This document shows, piece after piece, positions 13,551-21,789 of a stretch of 23,676 nt of DNA (its first letter is position 1; every line of letters starts with the position of its first letter). Origin of the DNA: Pseudoxanthomonas suwonensis (GTDB lineage Bacteria; Pseudomonadota; Gammaproteobacteria; Xanthomonadales; Xanthomonadaceae); NCBI GenBank assembly GCA_003240695.1, contig QFNC01000037.1, forward strand, positions 1 through 23,676, read 5' to 3'. Made by a program: the position numbers and the translations under genes. The notes beneath the pieces are model-generated. The model was given only the letters and a program-made list of their open reading frames with translations. It made no database searches and was not told the origin of the DNA.

Positions 13551-14719
13551 GCGGCGGCATCAGCCTGGTGGGCATCGGCCTTCCCACCGGCATGGCCGGC
13601 TGGAAGCTGCTGCAGACCAGGACCCCGGCCGATTTCAAGGCCTTCAGCAAGGACCCGCAACTGCAGCGCGACCTCGCCTATCTGCGCGAGCGGCTGCCGA
13701 GCAAGGCGACGGCGCAGGATCTGCTGTCCGACTACCGTCTGCAGTCGCTGGTGCTGAAGGCCTATGGGCTGGACGCGCAGATCGGCATGGAAGGGCTGAT
13801 GCGGAAGGTGCTGAACAGCGACGTGACGGACAGCACCTCCGTCGCCGCGCGCATGACCGACAGCCGCTACCAGGCGATCGCCGGCGACCTGAACTATGGC
13901 GGCCTCGCCATCCCCGAGCTTCCCGCCATGCCCTCGACCGCCACGGTCGGGATCGAGGGGCTGCGGCTGACGCGCGGCTTCCTGAGCTTCTCGGGCGGCA
14001 TCGGCGGCGTCACGGTGGAGGATGTCCCGCTCACCGAGGCCAGGACACCGGGCGCGATCGCGGCGAAGCTGCAGGCGGCGCTGCGCCGCGCCGATGGCGG
14101 CGCGACGGCGATCCGCGTCGTCGCCCAGGGCGACACGCTGGTCTTCAGCGATGCCAGGGCCCGCGGCGTGGCGGAGATCGACTTCACGCCGGCGCAGGAT
14201 TCGGTCGGCGCCACGCTGGTCAGCAATGTCGCCGGCGCGGCGGCGGTGCCGGCGCAGGGCGGGCCGAAAGTGGCCGACAGCGCCGTGGTCGAGAAGATCG
14301 CGCAGCTCTACACCCAGGCGGCCTTCGAGGACTCGCTCAGCGCCACCTCCGAGACGCTGCGCCAGGCGGTCTATGCCAAGCGGATGCTGCCGCAGGTCAC
14401 CAGCTGGTACAGCGTCATGGCCGATACCAACCTCTCGGCCGTGGTGCGCGGCGTGCTGGGCCTGCCCGACAGCTTCGCCCGGCTCGACGTCGACCAGCAG
14501 AAGGCGGCGCTGGAGAAGCGGATGGATATCGCCGACTTCAAGGACGCCACCAAGCTCGCCAGGATGCTCGACCGCTACGTGGCGCAGTCGAGCGTCGCCG
14601 AGGCCAAGGCCCTGGCCAGCGCCAGTGGCGTCGCGACGCTGGTGCAGCCCCTCTCCTGGGGGCAGAACGGCTTCGCGGCGGAGAGCGCGGCGGCGATCTA
14701 CTCGATCCTGAACGGCTGA
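13547..14719 (+). CDS. DUF1217 flagellar-cluster protein with central insert
   Basis: A 390-residue protein. Residues 1-130 (GWKLLQTRTPADFKAFSKDP, DLAYLRERLPS, LVLKAYGLDAQIGMEGLMRK) and about 240-390 (YTQAAFEDSLSATSETLRQA, SWYSVMADTNLSAVVRGVLG, LDVDQQKAALEKRMDI) match DUF1217. This family is common in alphaproteobacterial flagellar clusters; its exact role is not established, though extracellular flagellar placement has been suggested. Residues about 131-237 interrupt the helical domain with a strand-rich unit (FLSFSGGIGGVTVEDVPL, IAAKLQAALRRADGG, DTLVFSDARA) that resembles the flagellin modules of this window. The ends are Leu/Ala-rich; the last residues IYSILNG recall flagellin ends. Confidence 0.8.
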   Translation: MSGGISLVGIGLPTGMAGWKLLQTRTPADFKAFSKDPQLQRDLAYLRERLPSKATAQDLLSDYRLQSLVLKAYGLDAQIGMEGLMRKVLNSDVTDSTSVAARMTDSRYQAIAGDLNYGGLAIPELPAMPSTATVGIEGLRLTRGFLSFSGGIGGVTVEDVPLTEARTPGAIAAKLQAALRRADGGATAIRVVAQGDTLVFSDARARGVAEIDFTPAQDSVGATLVSNVAGAAAVPAQGGPKVADSAVVEKIAQLYTQAAFEDSLSATSETLRQAVYAKRMLPQVTSWYSVMADTNLSAVVRGVLGLPDSFARLDVDQQKAALEKRMDIADFKDATKLARMLDRYVAQSSVAEAKALASASGVATLVQPLSWGQNGFAAESAAAIYSILNG

Positions 14720-14726
14720 TGCGGGC

Positions 14727-14830
14727 GGTGGGCGAGGCCAGGCGCGGCCGCCCGCGGCGATCCGCCGCCTCCCCGCGCGGCGCGGCCTGCCCGGAGCCGG
14801 ACGGGCCTCCGGCGGCCCGGGCCGCCCACC
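14727..14830. terminator. Convergent intergenic inverted repeats
   Basis: GGTGGGCG (14727-14734) and CGCCCACC (14823-14830) are exact complements at the two ends of the gap between the convergent DUF1217 and fliI genes. Inside lies a 6-bp hairpin CCGGAG (14791-14796) / CTCCGG (14807-14812). The region could end transcription from both sides; no U-tract. Confidence 0.35.
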
Positions 14831-16207
14831 TTACGCCTGCAGCACGCCATCCAGCCGCGCGAAAGCCTCGGCGCTGCCGGTGCGTTCCTCCAGCCCCTGG
14901 CCGAGGAAGGCATCGAGCGCCGGCTGCAGCCGGATGGCACGATCCACCAGCGGGTCGCTGCCGGTGCGATAGGCGCCGAGGCGGATCATCTCGGCCATGT
15001 CGGCATGGGCCGAGAGCAGGCGCCGCGCCTCGCCCAGCAGCCGGTTCTGCTCGGCGTCATGGCAGCGCGGCAGGGCGCGGCTGACCGAGCGCAGCACGTC
15101 GATCGCCGGCCAGCGGCCGCGCTCGCCGATCCGCCGGTCGAGCACCACATGCCCGTCCAGGATGCCGCGCACCGCGTCGGCGATCGGCTCGTCATGGTCG
15201 TCGCCATCGACCAGCACGGTGAAGATGGCGGTGATGTCGCCCTCCCCCTCGGGCCCCGGCCCGGCGCGCTCCAGCAGCGCCGGCAGCTCGGTGAAGACCG
15301 AGGGCGTGTAGGAGCGGGCGGTGGCCGGCTCGCCGGCGGCCAGGCCGATCTCGCGCTGCGCATGCGCCAGGCGGGTGATGGAATCGAGCAGCAGGAAGAC
15401 CTGCCGGCCCTCGGCGCGGAAATGCTCGGCCACGGCCAGCGTCGCCTGCGCCGCCCGGCGGCGGGCCAGGGCCGGCTGGTCGGAGGTGGAGACGATGACG
15501 ACGCTGCGCCGCCGCCCCTCCTCGCCCAGGATATGGTCGAGGAACTCCCGCGCCTCGCGGCCGCGCTCGCCGATCAGCCCGACGACGATGACATCGGCCT
15601 CGGCGCCGCGCGCCAGCATGCCCATCAGCGTCGACTTGCCGACGCCCGAGGCGGCGAAGATGCCGAGGCGCTGGCCGCGGCAGACCGGGGTGAAGACGTC
15701 GAGCACGCGCAGCCCGGTCTCGAGCTTGCCGCCCATCAGGCGGCGGCGCAGCGCGTCCGGCGCGGGGCGGCGCAGCGGCACGCCCGCGCCGCCCTGCGGC
15801 AGCGGGCCGCGGCCGTCGAGCGGTCGGCCTTGGCTGTCGATCACCCGGCCCATCCAGGCGTCGCAGGGATGCAGCCGGAGCGGATCGTCGAGCCAGACGC
15901 GGGCGCCGGGGGCGAGGCCCTCGGTGCCGCCCTCCGGCACGGCGAGCGCGGTCTCCGGGGTGAAGGCGACGAACTCGCCCTCGACCGGCGCCAGGCCGCC
16001 GCGCTCGATGCGCAGCCGGTCGCCGATGGCGACGCCCGGGCCCAGACCGGCGACGGAGAGGGCGGCACCCCGCACCCCGGCCAGCGTGCCGTAGCGGCCC
16101 CGCCGGGGCAGCCGCGCCAGCGGGCCGGCGAGGTTGGCGAGGCCGGATGAAAGGCCGGATGACGGGGCCGGCGGGGCGGCGGGCGGAGGGAGGGCCTCGG
16201 AATTCAT
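14831..16207 (-). CDS. fliI: Flagellar export ATPase FliI
   Basis: A 458-residue protein. Walker A is AASGVGKST at 185-193, the GERGRE motif at 213-218 and Walker B VFLLLDS at 270-276; ARSYTPSVFTELPALLERAG and the C-terminal helical domain are also present. FliI forms a hexamer at the cytoplasmic base and drives delivery of export substrates together with FliH and FliJ. The length fits the family. The ATG at 16207 gives a normal Pro/Ser-rich N-terminus; the longer frame to 16465 crosses the divergent promoter region. No clear ribosome site is visible before this start. It is divergent from flgB and separated from fliJ, which normally follows it. Confidence 0.95.
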   Translation of the reverse strand: MNSEALPPPAAPPAPSSGLSSGLANLAGPLARLPRRGRYGTLAGVRGAALSVAGLGPGVAIGDRLRIERGGLAPVEGEFVAFTPETALAVPEGGTEGLAPGARVWLDDPLRLHPCDAWMGRVIDSQGRPLDGRGPLPQGGAGVPLRRPAPDALRRRLMGGKLETGLRVLDVFTPVCRGQRLGIFAASGVGKSTLMGMLARGAEADVIVVGLIGERGREAREFLDHILGEEGRRRSVVIVSTSDQPALARRRAAQATLAVAEHFRAEGRQVFLLLDSITRLAHAQREIGLAAGEPATARSYTPSVFTELPALLERAGPGPEGEGDITAIFTVLVDGDDHDEPIADAVRGILDGHVVLDRRIGERGRWPAIDVLRSVSRALPRCHDAEQNRLLGEARRLLSAHADMAEMIRLGAYRTGSDPLVDRAIRLQPALDAFLGQGLEERTGSAEAFARLDGVLQA

Positions 16208-16301
16208 GCGAAATATTCGTCCGCTAGGGAGGGGCAGCGCCGGAGACCGGTCTTCTCGGGCCATTATGGCCCGCATCGCCGCCGAAGCGCTATGCGAAAA
16301 A
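16207..16301. promoter_or_regulatory. fliI/flgB divergent control region
   Basis: Two copies of the recurring motif (TGCGAAATA at 16207-16215, TGCGAAAAA at 16293-16301) flank two palindromes. These are AGACCGGTCT (16244-16253) and GGGCCAT-T-ATGGCCC (16258-16272). The second motif is 72 bases before the flgB ATG. The first overlaps the fliI start codon. This is probably the promoter and operator area for the flgB operon and possibly fliI. Confidence 0.45.
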
Positions 16302-16364
16302 CATCGACAAGACGGGCGGGACCGGGCTATTCCTGCGCCGGCAGCCAGAGAGGCACCCCCATCC

Positions 16365-16772
16365 ATGCTCGACGGCATCGACGTCTTCCGCATCACCGGC
16401 GCGCGCATGCGGCACCTGTCGGAACGGCAGAACGTGCTGGCGCAGAACATCGCCAACGCCAACACCCCGCATTACCGCGCGCGGGACGTGAAGCCGTTCC
16501 GCTTCGACAGCGGCCTGCTGCGCGGCCCGGGGAGCGATCCGCGGACGGTGCAGCTGGCGGCGACCCGGCCCGGGCATCTCGGCGCCGGCCGCGGCGGCGC
16601 CGAGATCGCCGCCGACCGCGCCCAGTCCTATGGCGAGGACCCGGACGGCAACACGGTCAGCCTGGAGGAGCAGATGGTGAAGCAGGCCGATGTGGCGAAG
16701 GCCTATGACCTCGCCACGGTCGTCTACAAGCAGGGCGCCTCGCTGCTGCGCAGCGCCGCGGGCGGCCGCTGA
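16365..16772 (+). CDS. flgB: Flagellar proximal rod protein FlgB
   Basis: A 135-residue protein. It has the rod signature LAQNIANANTPHYRARDVKP (about 25-44) and the C-terminal VSLEEQMVKQADVAKAYDLA followed by VYKQGASLLRSA. FlgB forms part of the proximal rod in the periplasm and is exported without a cleaved signal. The ATG at 16365 fits the normal FlgB N-terminus MLDGIDVFRITGARM; the longer frame from 16134 is not supported. Its stop overlaps the flgC start by one base (TGATG). First gene of an operon that runs to flhB. Confidence 0.93.
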   Translation: MLDGIDVFRITGARMRHLSERQNVLAQNIANANTPHYRARDVKPFRFDSGLLRGPGSDPRTVQLAATRPGHLGAGRGGAEIAADRAQSYGEDPDGNTVSLEEQMVKQADVAKAYDLATVVYKQGASLLRSAAGGR

Positions 16773-17212
16773 TGCTGCGCCTCGGACCTGTCTCCGGCGC
16801 CGGACCGCTGACCCGGGCGATGGCCACCGCCGCCTCCGGCATGAGCACCCAGGCCACCCGCATGCGCGTGGCGGCCGAGAACATCGCCAATGCCAGCTCC
16901 ACGGCGGCGGTGCCGGGCGGCGACCCCTATCGGCGCAAGCTAATCAGCTTCGGCCAGCGCCTCGACCGCGCGACCGGCGCGCAGCTGGTCAGCACGGCGG
17001 CGATCCAGCAGGACGGCCGCGGCTTCCGCACCCAGTTCGATCCCGCCCATCCGGCGGCCGACGAGCAGGGCTACGTCAAACTCCCGAACGTCGATCCGCT
17101 GATCGAGCAGGCCGATCTGCGCATGGCCGGACGCAGCTACGAGGCGTCCATGGCGGTGCTGCAGCAGGCGCGCACGCTCTACGGCAAGACGCTCGACATC
17201 CTGAGGTCGTGA
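16772..17212 (+). CDS. flgC: Flagellar proximal rod protein FlgC
   Basis: A 146-residue protein with AASGMSTQATRMRVAAENIA and NASS (about 21-44), the GYVKLPNVDPLIEQADLRMA segment, and the end SYEASMAVLQQARTLYGKTL. These are the standard FlgC motifs; the usual NVD-x-x-x-E is NVDPLIE here. A 4-residue-plus extension at the N-terminus (MLRLGPVSGAG) is slightly longer than usual. It is coupled to flgB and 5 bases before fliE. Confidence 0.93.
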   Translation: MLRLGPVSGAGPLTRAMATAASGMSTQATRMRVAAENIANASSTAAVPGGDPYRRKLISFGQRLDRATGAQLVSTAAIQQDGRGFRTQFDPAHPAADEQGYVKLPNVDPLIEQADLRMAGRSYEASMAVLQQARTLYGKTLDILRS

Positions 17213-17217
17213 CCCGC

Positions 17218-17523
17218 ATGTCCACGCCGCTCGCCGCCATCCCTCCCGTCTCCAGCGCGCTGCGCGCCTATGGCGCGGGCGCCGCCGCCGCGGGCCAGCC
17301 CGGGGCGACCGATTTCGGCGCCATGGTGGGGGACGCCGCCCGCGCCTCGCTCGCCACGCTGCGCCAGGCCGAGGTCACCGCGGCGCGCGGCGTCGCCGGC
17401 ACCGCCGATGTGCAGGAGGTGGTGCAGGCCGCCGCCAGCGCCGAGCTGACCGTGCAGACCATGACGCAGCTGCGCGACAAGGTCGTCGGCGCGTACATGG
17501 ACGTGCTGCGCATGGCGGTCTGA
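17218..17523 (+). CDS. fliE: Flagellar hook-basal body protein FliE
   Basis: A 101-residue protein. The N-terminal half is Ala/Pro-rich and flexible; the C-terminal half has DVQEVVQAAASAELTVQTMT and QLRDKVVGAYMDVLRMAV, the conserved FliE end. FliE joins the MS ring and the proximal rod and is one of the first export substrates. The ATG at 17218 follows the flgC stop by 5 bases; no strong ribosome site is seen, so translation is probably coupled. Confidence 0.93.
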   Translation: MSTPLAAIPPVSSALRAYGAGAAAAGQPGATDFGAMVGDAARASLATLRQAEVTAARGVAGTADVQEVVQAAASAELTVQTMTQLRDKVVGAYMDVLRMAV

Positions 17524-17528
17524 GCGCC

Positions 17529-17792
17529 GTGAACGAGGGCGATGTCATCGAGGTGCTGCGCGGCGGCTTCTACACCACGATGGTCGTGGCCGGCCCGCCG
17601 CTGCTCGCGGCACTCGTCACCGGCGTCGCCATCTCCGTGCTGCAGGCGCTGACGCAGATCCAGGAGATGACGCTGTCCTATGTGCCCAAGATCGTCGTGA
17701 CCATGATCGCCACCATGCTCTCCCTGCCCTTCGGCTTCGCCGCGCTGCGCTCCTACACCGAGGAGATCGCGCAGCTCATCGTGGGTCTCTGA
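17529..17792 (+). CDS. fliQ: Export gate protein FliQ
   Basis: An 87-residue protein with two membrane helices (about 16-38 and 52-74) around the conserved loop ISVLQALTQIQEMTLSYVPK. FliQ surrounds the FliP-FliR export gate in the inner membrane. It starts with GTG, 5 bases after the fliE stop, and is followed by flhA after 3 bases. fliP is not next to it, which differs from many clusters. Confidence 0.95.
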   Translation: MNEGDVIEVLRGGFYTTMVVAGPPLLAALVTGVAISVLQALTQIQEMTLSYVPKIVVTMIATMLSLPFGFAALRSYTEEIAQLIVGL

Positions 17793-17795
17793 CGC

Positions 17796-19859
17796 ATGGA
17801 TCTGCTCCGGCGCCTGCGCGGCGGCCTCGGCCACCAGGACCTGCTCTTCGCCGCGGCGCTGGTGCTGCTGCTGGCGGTGCTGGTGCTGCCGATGCCGAGC
17901 TGGCTGGTCGATCTCGGCCTCGCCACCTCGATCACCCTCTCGGTGCTGATCCTGATGGTGGCGATCTGGATCGAGCGGCCGCTCGACTTCTCCGTCTTCC
18001 CCACCGTGCTGCTGGTCTCGACCCTGCTGCGGCTGGCGCTCAACCTCGCCACCACGCGGCTGGTGCTGGCCGAGGGGCATCGCGGCCTGGACGCGGCGGG
18101 CGACGTCATCCACGGCTTCGCCGCCTTCGTCGTCGGCGGCGACTTCATCATCGGCGTCATCGTCTTCGCCATCCTGATCGTGGTGAACTTCATCGTCGTC
18201 ACCAAGGGCGCCGGGCGCATCGCCGAGGTCGCCGCGCGCTTCAGCCTGGATGCCATGCCGGGCAAGCAGATGGCGATCGACGCCGATCTCGCCGCCGGCA
18301 CCATCGACGACGCCGAGGCCAAGCGCCGCCGCCGCGATCTGGAGGACGAGAACACCTTCTTCGGCGCCATGGACGGCGCCTCGAAATTCGTCCGCGGCGA
18401 TGCCGTCGCCGCCATCCTGGTCACCATCGTCAATGTGCTGGGCGGCATCACCGTCGGCACGCTGCGCCATGGCATGTCGCTCTCGGCGGCGGCCGAGAAC
18501 TACGTCACGCTCGCGGTCGGCGACGGCATCGTCAGCCAGATCCCGGCGCTGATCGTCTCGGTCGGCGCCGGCATGCTGGTCTCCAAGGGCGGCGTGCGCG
18601 GCTCGACCGACAAGGCCTTCGTCAGCCAGCTCGGCGCCCAGCCGAAGCCGCTCTACCTGGCCGCCGGCCTCTCCGGCCTCTTCGCCGTGCTGCCCGGCCT
18701 GCCCTTCCTGCCCTTCTTCGCGCTCGGCGCCGTCGCCGCCGGCGGCGGCTGGCTGGCGCAGCGCGCCGCCGGGCGCGCCGCCGCGGCGCGCGAGGCCGGC
18801 CTGCCGGTGGCCGAGGCGGCGCCGCGCGAGGAGAGCATGGCCGAGCTGATCCGCGTCGACGACGTCCGCCTCGAGCTCGGCATGGGCCTGGTCTCGCTGA
18901 CCGCCAGCCGCCAGGGCGGGCTGTCGGAGAAGATCCGGAAGCTGCGCCGCGCCTTCGGCCTGGAATTCGGCTTCGTGCTGCCCGCCGTCCGCATCAAGGA
19001 CAACATGGATCTCGCCTCGGGCGAGTACTCGATCCAGGTGCAGGGCGTCGAGGTGGCGCGCGAGACGCTGGTGCTGGGGCGGCTGCTGGCCTTCGCCCCC
19101 GGCGGCCAGGAGATCGGCGTGCCGGGCATCGACACGCAGGAGCCCTCCTTCCACATCAGGGCGCGCTGGATCGAGCCGGCGCTGCGCGAGGCGGCGATGG
19201 CCCAGGGCCTCACCGTGGTCGATGTCGAGACCGTGCTGACCACGCACATGTCCGAGGTGCTGAAGGGCTACATGGCGCAGCTGCAGACCTACGCGGCGAC
19301 GCAGCGGCTGCTCGACGGCCTGGAGAAGGAGCATCAGCGCCTGGTCGCCGACCTGATCCCCGCCGTGCTGCCGATGGCCACCGTGCAGAAGGTGCTGGCG
19401 ACGCTGCTCGGCGAGCGCATCTCGATCCGCAACCTGCCGCTGATCCTGGAGGCGCTGCACGAGGCGGCGGGGATGACGCGCAACGTCTCGATGCTGGCCG
19501 AGCATGTGCGCCAGCGCCTCTCCCTGCAGATCTGCCGCGGCCTGACGCAGGAGGACGGCTACATCACCACCCTGCTGCTCTCGCCCGAATGGGAGCGCGA
19601 GGTGGGCGGCGCCATCATCGAGGAGGGCGACCAGCGCAACTTCGCCATGGCGCCGTCGCGGATCCAGGAGCTGATCGCCTCCACCCGCGCCCGCATCGCC
19701 GAGGCCGCCGCCAAGGGGGACTGGCCGGCGGTGCTGACCTCGGCCGCGGCGCGCCCCTTCGTGCGCCACCTGGTGGAGCGCATCAACCCGACCATCGCCG
19801 TGATCAGCCACGCGGAGGTGCATCAGCGCGCCAAGCTGCGCACCGTGGGCCAGATCTGA
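17796..19859 (+). CDS. flhA: Flagellar export protein FlhA
   Basis: A 687-residue protein. The N-terminal half carries about eight membrane helices, with LRLALNLATTRLVL and the cytoplasmic loop KGAGRIAEVAARFSLDAMPG followed by GKQMAIDADLAAG, which are the most conserved FHIPEP-family parts. The C-terminal half (about 340-687) is the soluble domain that docks chaperone-substrate complexes, with DDVRLELGMGLVSL and RPFVRHLVERINPTIAVIS. FlhA forms the nonameric ring of the export gate and helps use the proton gradient. It is full length and intact, in the operon between fliQ and fliR. Confidence 0.97.
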   Translation: MDLLRRLRGGLGHQDLLFAAALVLLLAVLVLPMPSWLVDLGLATSITLSVLILMVAIWIERPLDFSVFPTVLLVSTLLRLALNLATTRLVLAEGHRGLDAAGDVIHGFAAFVVGGDFIIGVIVFAILIVVNFIVVTKGAGRIAEVAARFSLDAMPGKQMAIDADLAAGTIDDAEAKRRRRDLEDENTFFGAMDGASKFVRGDAVAAILVTIVNVLGGITVGTLRHGMSLSAAAENYVTLAVGDGIVSQIPALIVSVGAGMLVSKGGVRGSTDKAFVSQLGAQPKPLYLAAGLSGLFAVLPGLPFLPFFALGAVAAGGGWLAQRAAGRAAAAREAGLPVAEAAPREESMAELIRVDDVRLELGMGLVSLTASRQGGLSEKIRKLRRAFGLEFGFVLPAVRIKDNMDLASGEYSIQVQGVEVARETLVLGRLLAFAPGGQEIGVPGIDTQEPSFHIRARWIEPALREAAMAQGLTVVDVETVLTTHMSEVLKGYMAQLQTYAATQRLLDGLEKEHQRLVADLIPAVLPMATVQKVLATLLGERISIRNLPLILEALHEAAGMTRNVSMLAEHVRQRLSLQICRGLTQEDGYITTLLLSPEWEREVGGAIIEEGDQRNFAMAPSRIQELIASTRARIAEAAAKGDWPAVLTSAAARPFVRHLVERINPTIAVISHAEVHQRAKLRTVGQI

Positions 19860-19861
19860 GG

Positions 19862-20617
19862 GTGCAGCTCGGCCTGGAAAGCTGGCTGACCGCCGAGCTC
19901 TATCGCCTCTTCCTGGTGTTCTGCCGGGTCTCGGCGGCGCTGCTGCTGCTGCCGGGGACGGGCGAGACGCAGCTGCCGGCGCGCATCCGCCTGCTGGCCG
20001 GGCTGCTGATCGCGCTCTGCATCGCGCCGCTCGCCGGGCCGGCCAGCAGCCCGCCCGGCGCCCTCGCCATGGCCGGCGCGGTCGCGCTGGAGACCGCGAC
20101 CGGCGCCTTCCTCGGCACGCTGTCGCGCCTGCTGCTCTCGGCGGTGCATGTGGCGGGTCAGGTGATCGGCCAGAGCATCGGCATCAGCAACGCCTTCGTC
20201 TTCGGCATCGGCATGGACAATTCGGCGGTGCTCGGCGGCGCGCTCTACGCCGCGAGCCTGGCCGCGCTCTTCGCCATCGACGGGCACCATCCGGGCCTGC
20301 GCGCCATCGCCGACAGCTACGCGCTGGTCCCGCTCGGCGCCGCGCCGGAGACGGCGCTCGCCGCGCGCAGCCTGGCCGAGGGGGTGGCGACGGCCTTCCG
20401 CCTCGCCATGCAGCTCGCCATGCCCTTCCTGATCCTGGCGCTGATCTTCAACCTGGCGCTGGCCGGCATCAACCGCGCCATGCCGGCCATGCCGGTCTTC
20501 ATGATCGGCGCGCCGGCCCTGCTGCTGGCCGGCCTGACGCTGCTCGGCGCCGCAGCGCCGACCCTGGTCACCGAGATCCTCGGCGCCTATGGCGCCGTCT
20601 TCACCTTCGGGCGCTGA
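19862..20617 (+). CDS. fliR: Export gate protein FliR
   Basis: A 251-residue integral membrane protein with about six hydrophobic segments, starting VQLGLESWLTAELYRLFLVF. Conserved parts include LPGTGETQLPARIRLLAGLL, GQVIGQSIGISNAFVFG and a C-terminal LILALIFNLALAGINRAMPA. FliR builds the export gate with FliP and FliQ. It starts with GTG two bases after the flhA stop, so translation is coupled. Length and segments fit the family. Confidence 0.94.
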   Translation: MQLGLESWLTAELYRLFLVFCRVSAALLLLPGTGETQLPARIRLLAGLLIALCIAPLAGPASSPPGALAMAGAVALETATGAFLGTLSRLLLSAVHVAGQVIGQSIGISNAFVFGIGMDNSAVLGGALYAASLAALFAIDGHHPGLRAIADSYALVPLGAAPETALAARSLAEGVATAFRLAMQLAMPFLILALIFNLALAGINRAMPAMPVFMIGAPALLLAGLTLLGAAAPTLVTEILGAYGAVFTFGR

Positions 20618-20620
20618 GCC

Positions 20621-21721
20621 GTGGCGGAGGAGAGCGGCCAGGAGAAGACGCTCGACGCCTCGCAGCGCAAGCTGCAGCAGGCGCGCGAGAAGGGCGACCT
20701 GCCGGTCTCGCGCGAGGGCTCGGTCTTCGGCCTCTATGCCGCCATGCTGCTCGCCCTCGGCCTGGCCGGCGGGCTGATCGGCGAGCGGGTCAGCCTGGTG
20801 CTGCTGCCGCTGATCGAGCAGCCGGAGGCCTTCCTCGACCTGACCGGGGAGGGCTATCGCCAGGCGGGCGCCGCCTTCATCGAGGCGCTGGCCGTGGCGC
20901 TGCTGCCGGTCTTCGGCCTGTTGCTGGCCGGCAGCCTGCTGCCGCACCTGGCGCAGAACACCGTGGTCATGGCCGGCGAGCGGCTGCGGCCGAAATGGTC
21001 GCACCTCTCGCCGCTGGCCGGGATGAAGCGGCTCTTCGGACTGAAGGCGCTGTTCGAGTTCGCCAAGAGCCTGACCAAGATGCTGGCCGTCGGCCTGACC
21101 TGCTGGATCGTCGGCCGGCCGCTCTACGAGCGGAGCGCGCAGCTGGCCGCGGTGGACCCGGCGGTGTTCCCGGCGCTGGCGATGCAGTCGGCCATCGCCG
21201 TGGTCTTCGCCGTGACCCTGGTCAGCGGCGTGGTGGCGGCGATCGACATCGCCTTCCAGCGCTTCGAGTACCATCGCCGGCAGCGCATGACGCTGCAGGA
21301 GATGAGGGAGGAGCTGCGCGCGACCGATGGCGACCCGCACGTGAAGTCGGCGCTGAAGCGCAAGCGCCGGCAGATGTCGCAACGGCGCATGATGGCCGAT
21401 GTCCCGACCGCCACGGTGGTGATCACCAACCCGACGCATTTCGCCGTGGCGCTGCGCTACGAGCGGGGCGAGGACGCGGCGCCGGTCTGCGTCGCCAAGG
21501 GCGTCGACCACGTGGCGCTGCGGATCCGCGAACTGGCCGGCGCCGCCGGCGTGATGCTGATCGAGGACCGGCCCCTGGCGCGCGGCCTCTACGCCTCGGT
21601 CGAGGTCGGCCAGGCGATTCCGCCGGCGCATTTCGAGGCGGTGGCCCGGATCATCGGCATCGTCTGGGCGCAGCGGAAGCGGGGCGGCGCGGGCCCGCGC
21701 CATGCCGCGTCGCAAAAATAG
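20621..21721 (+). CDS. flhB: Export switch protein FlhB
   Basis: A 366-residue protein. The N-terminus EKTLDASQRKLQQAREKGDL is typical: the T-x-x-[RK]-x-x-[EQA]AR-x-KG pattern. Four membrane helices follow, then a cytoplasmic domain with the self-cleavage site NPTH at 270-273 and HFAVALRYERGEDAAP after it. Cleavage switches export from rod/hook to filament subunits, together with FliK (present at the right end of the window). It starts with GTG 3 bases after the fliR stop. The C-terminal tail is Arg/Gly-rich and ends at a TAG. Confidence 0.97.
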   Translation: MAEESGQEKTLDASQRKLQQAREKGDLPVSREGSVFGLYAAMLLALGLAGGLIGERVSLVLLPLIEQPEAFLDLTGEGYRQAGAAFIEALAVALLPVFGLLLAGSLLPHLAQNTVVMAGERLRPKWSHLSPLAGMKRLFGLKALFEFAKSLTKMLAVGLTCWIVGRPLYERSAQLAAVDPAVFPALAMQSAIAVVFAVTLVSGVVAAIDIAFQRFEYHRRQRMTLQEMREELRATDGDPHVKSALKRKRRQMSQRRMMADVPTATVVITNPTHFAVALRYERGEDAAPVCVAKGVDHVALRIRELAGAAGVMLIEDRPLARGLYASVEVGQAIPPAHFEAVARIIGIVWAQRKRGGAGPRHAASQK

Positions 21722-21736
21722 GATAAGTTGATTGAC

Positions 21737-21747
21737 GTGATAATCAC
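21737..21747. promoter_or_regulatory. Palindrome upstream of fliL
   Basis: GTGAT-A-ATCAC is a perfect 5+1+5 palindrome in an AT-rich 68-base gap between flhB and fliL, 43 bases before the fliL ATG. TTGACG at 21732-21737 overlaps it and could be a -35 box, but no good -10 box follows. TTGCGTAACA at 21751-21760 resembles the recurring TGCGAAA motif. Confidence 0.35.
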
Positions 21748-21789
21748 CGGTTGCGTAACAGGGGTCATCCGCAATCGATCGAGAGCGCC

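Noticed and set aside
17268..19823. Long 851-residue minus-strand frame opposite flhA
   Set aside because: It is a shadow of the intact flhA gene; its His/Gln/Arg-rich sequence is the typical reverse reading of GC-rich codons.
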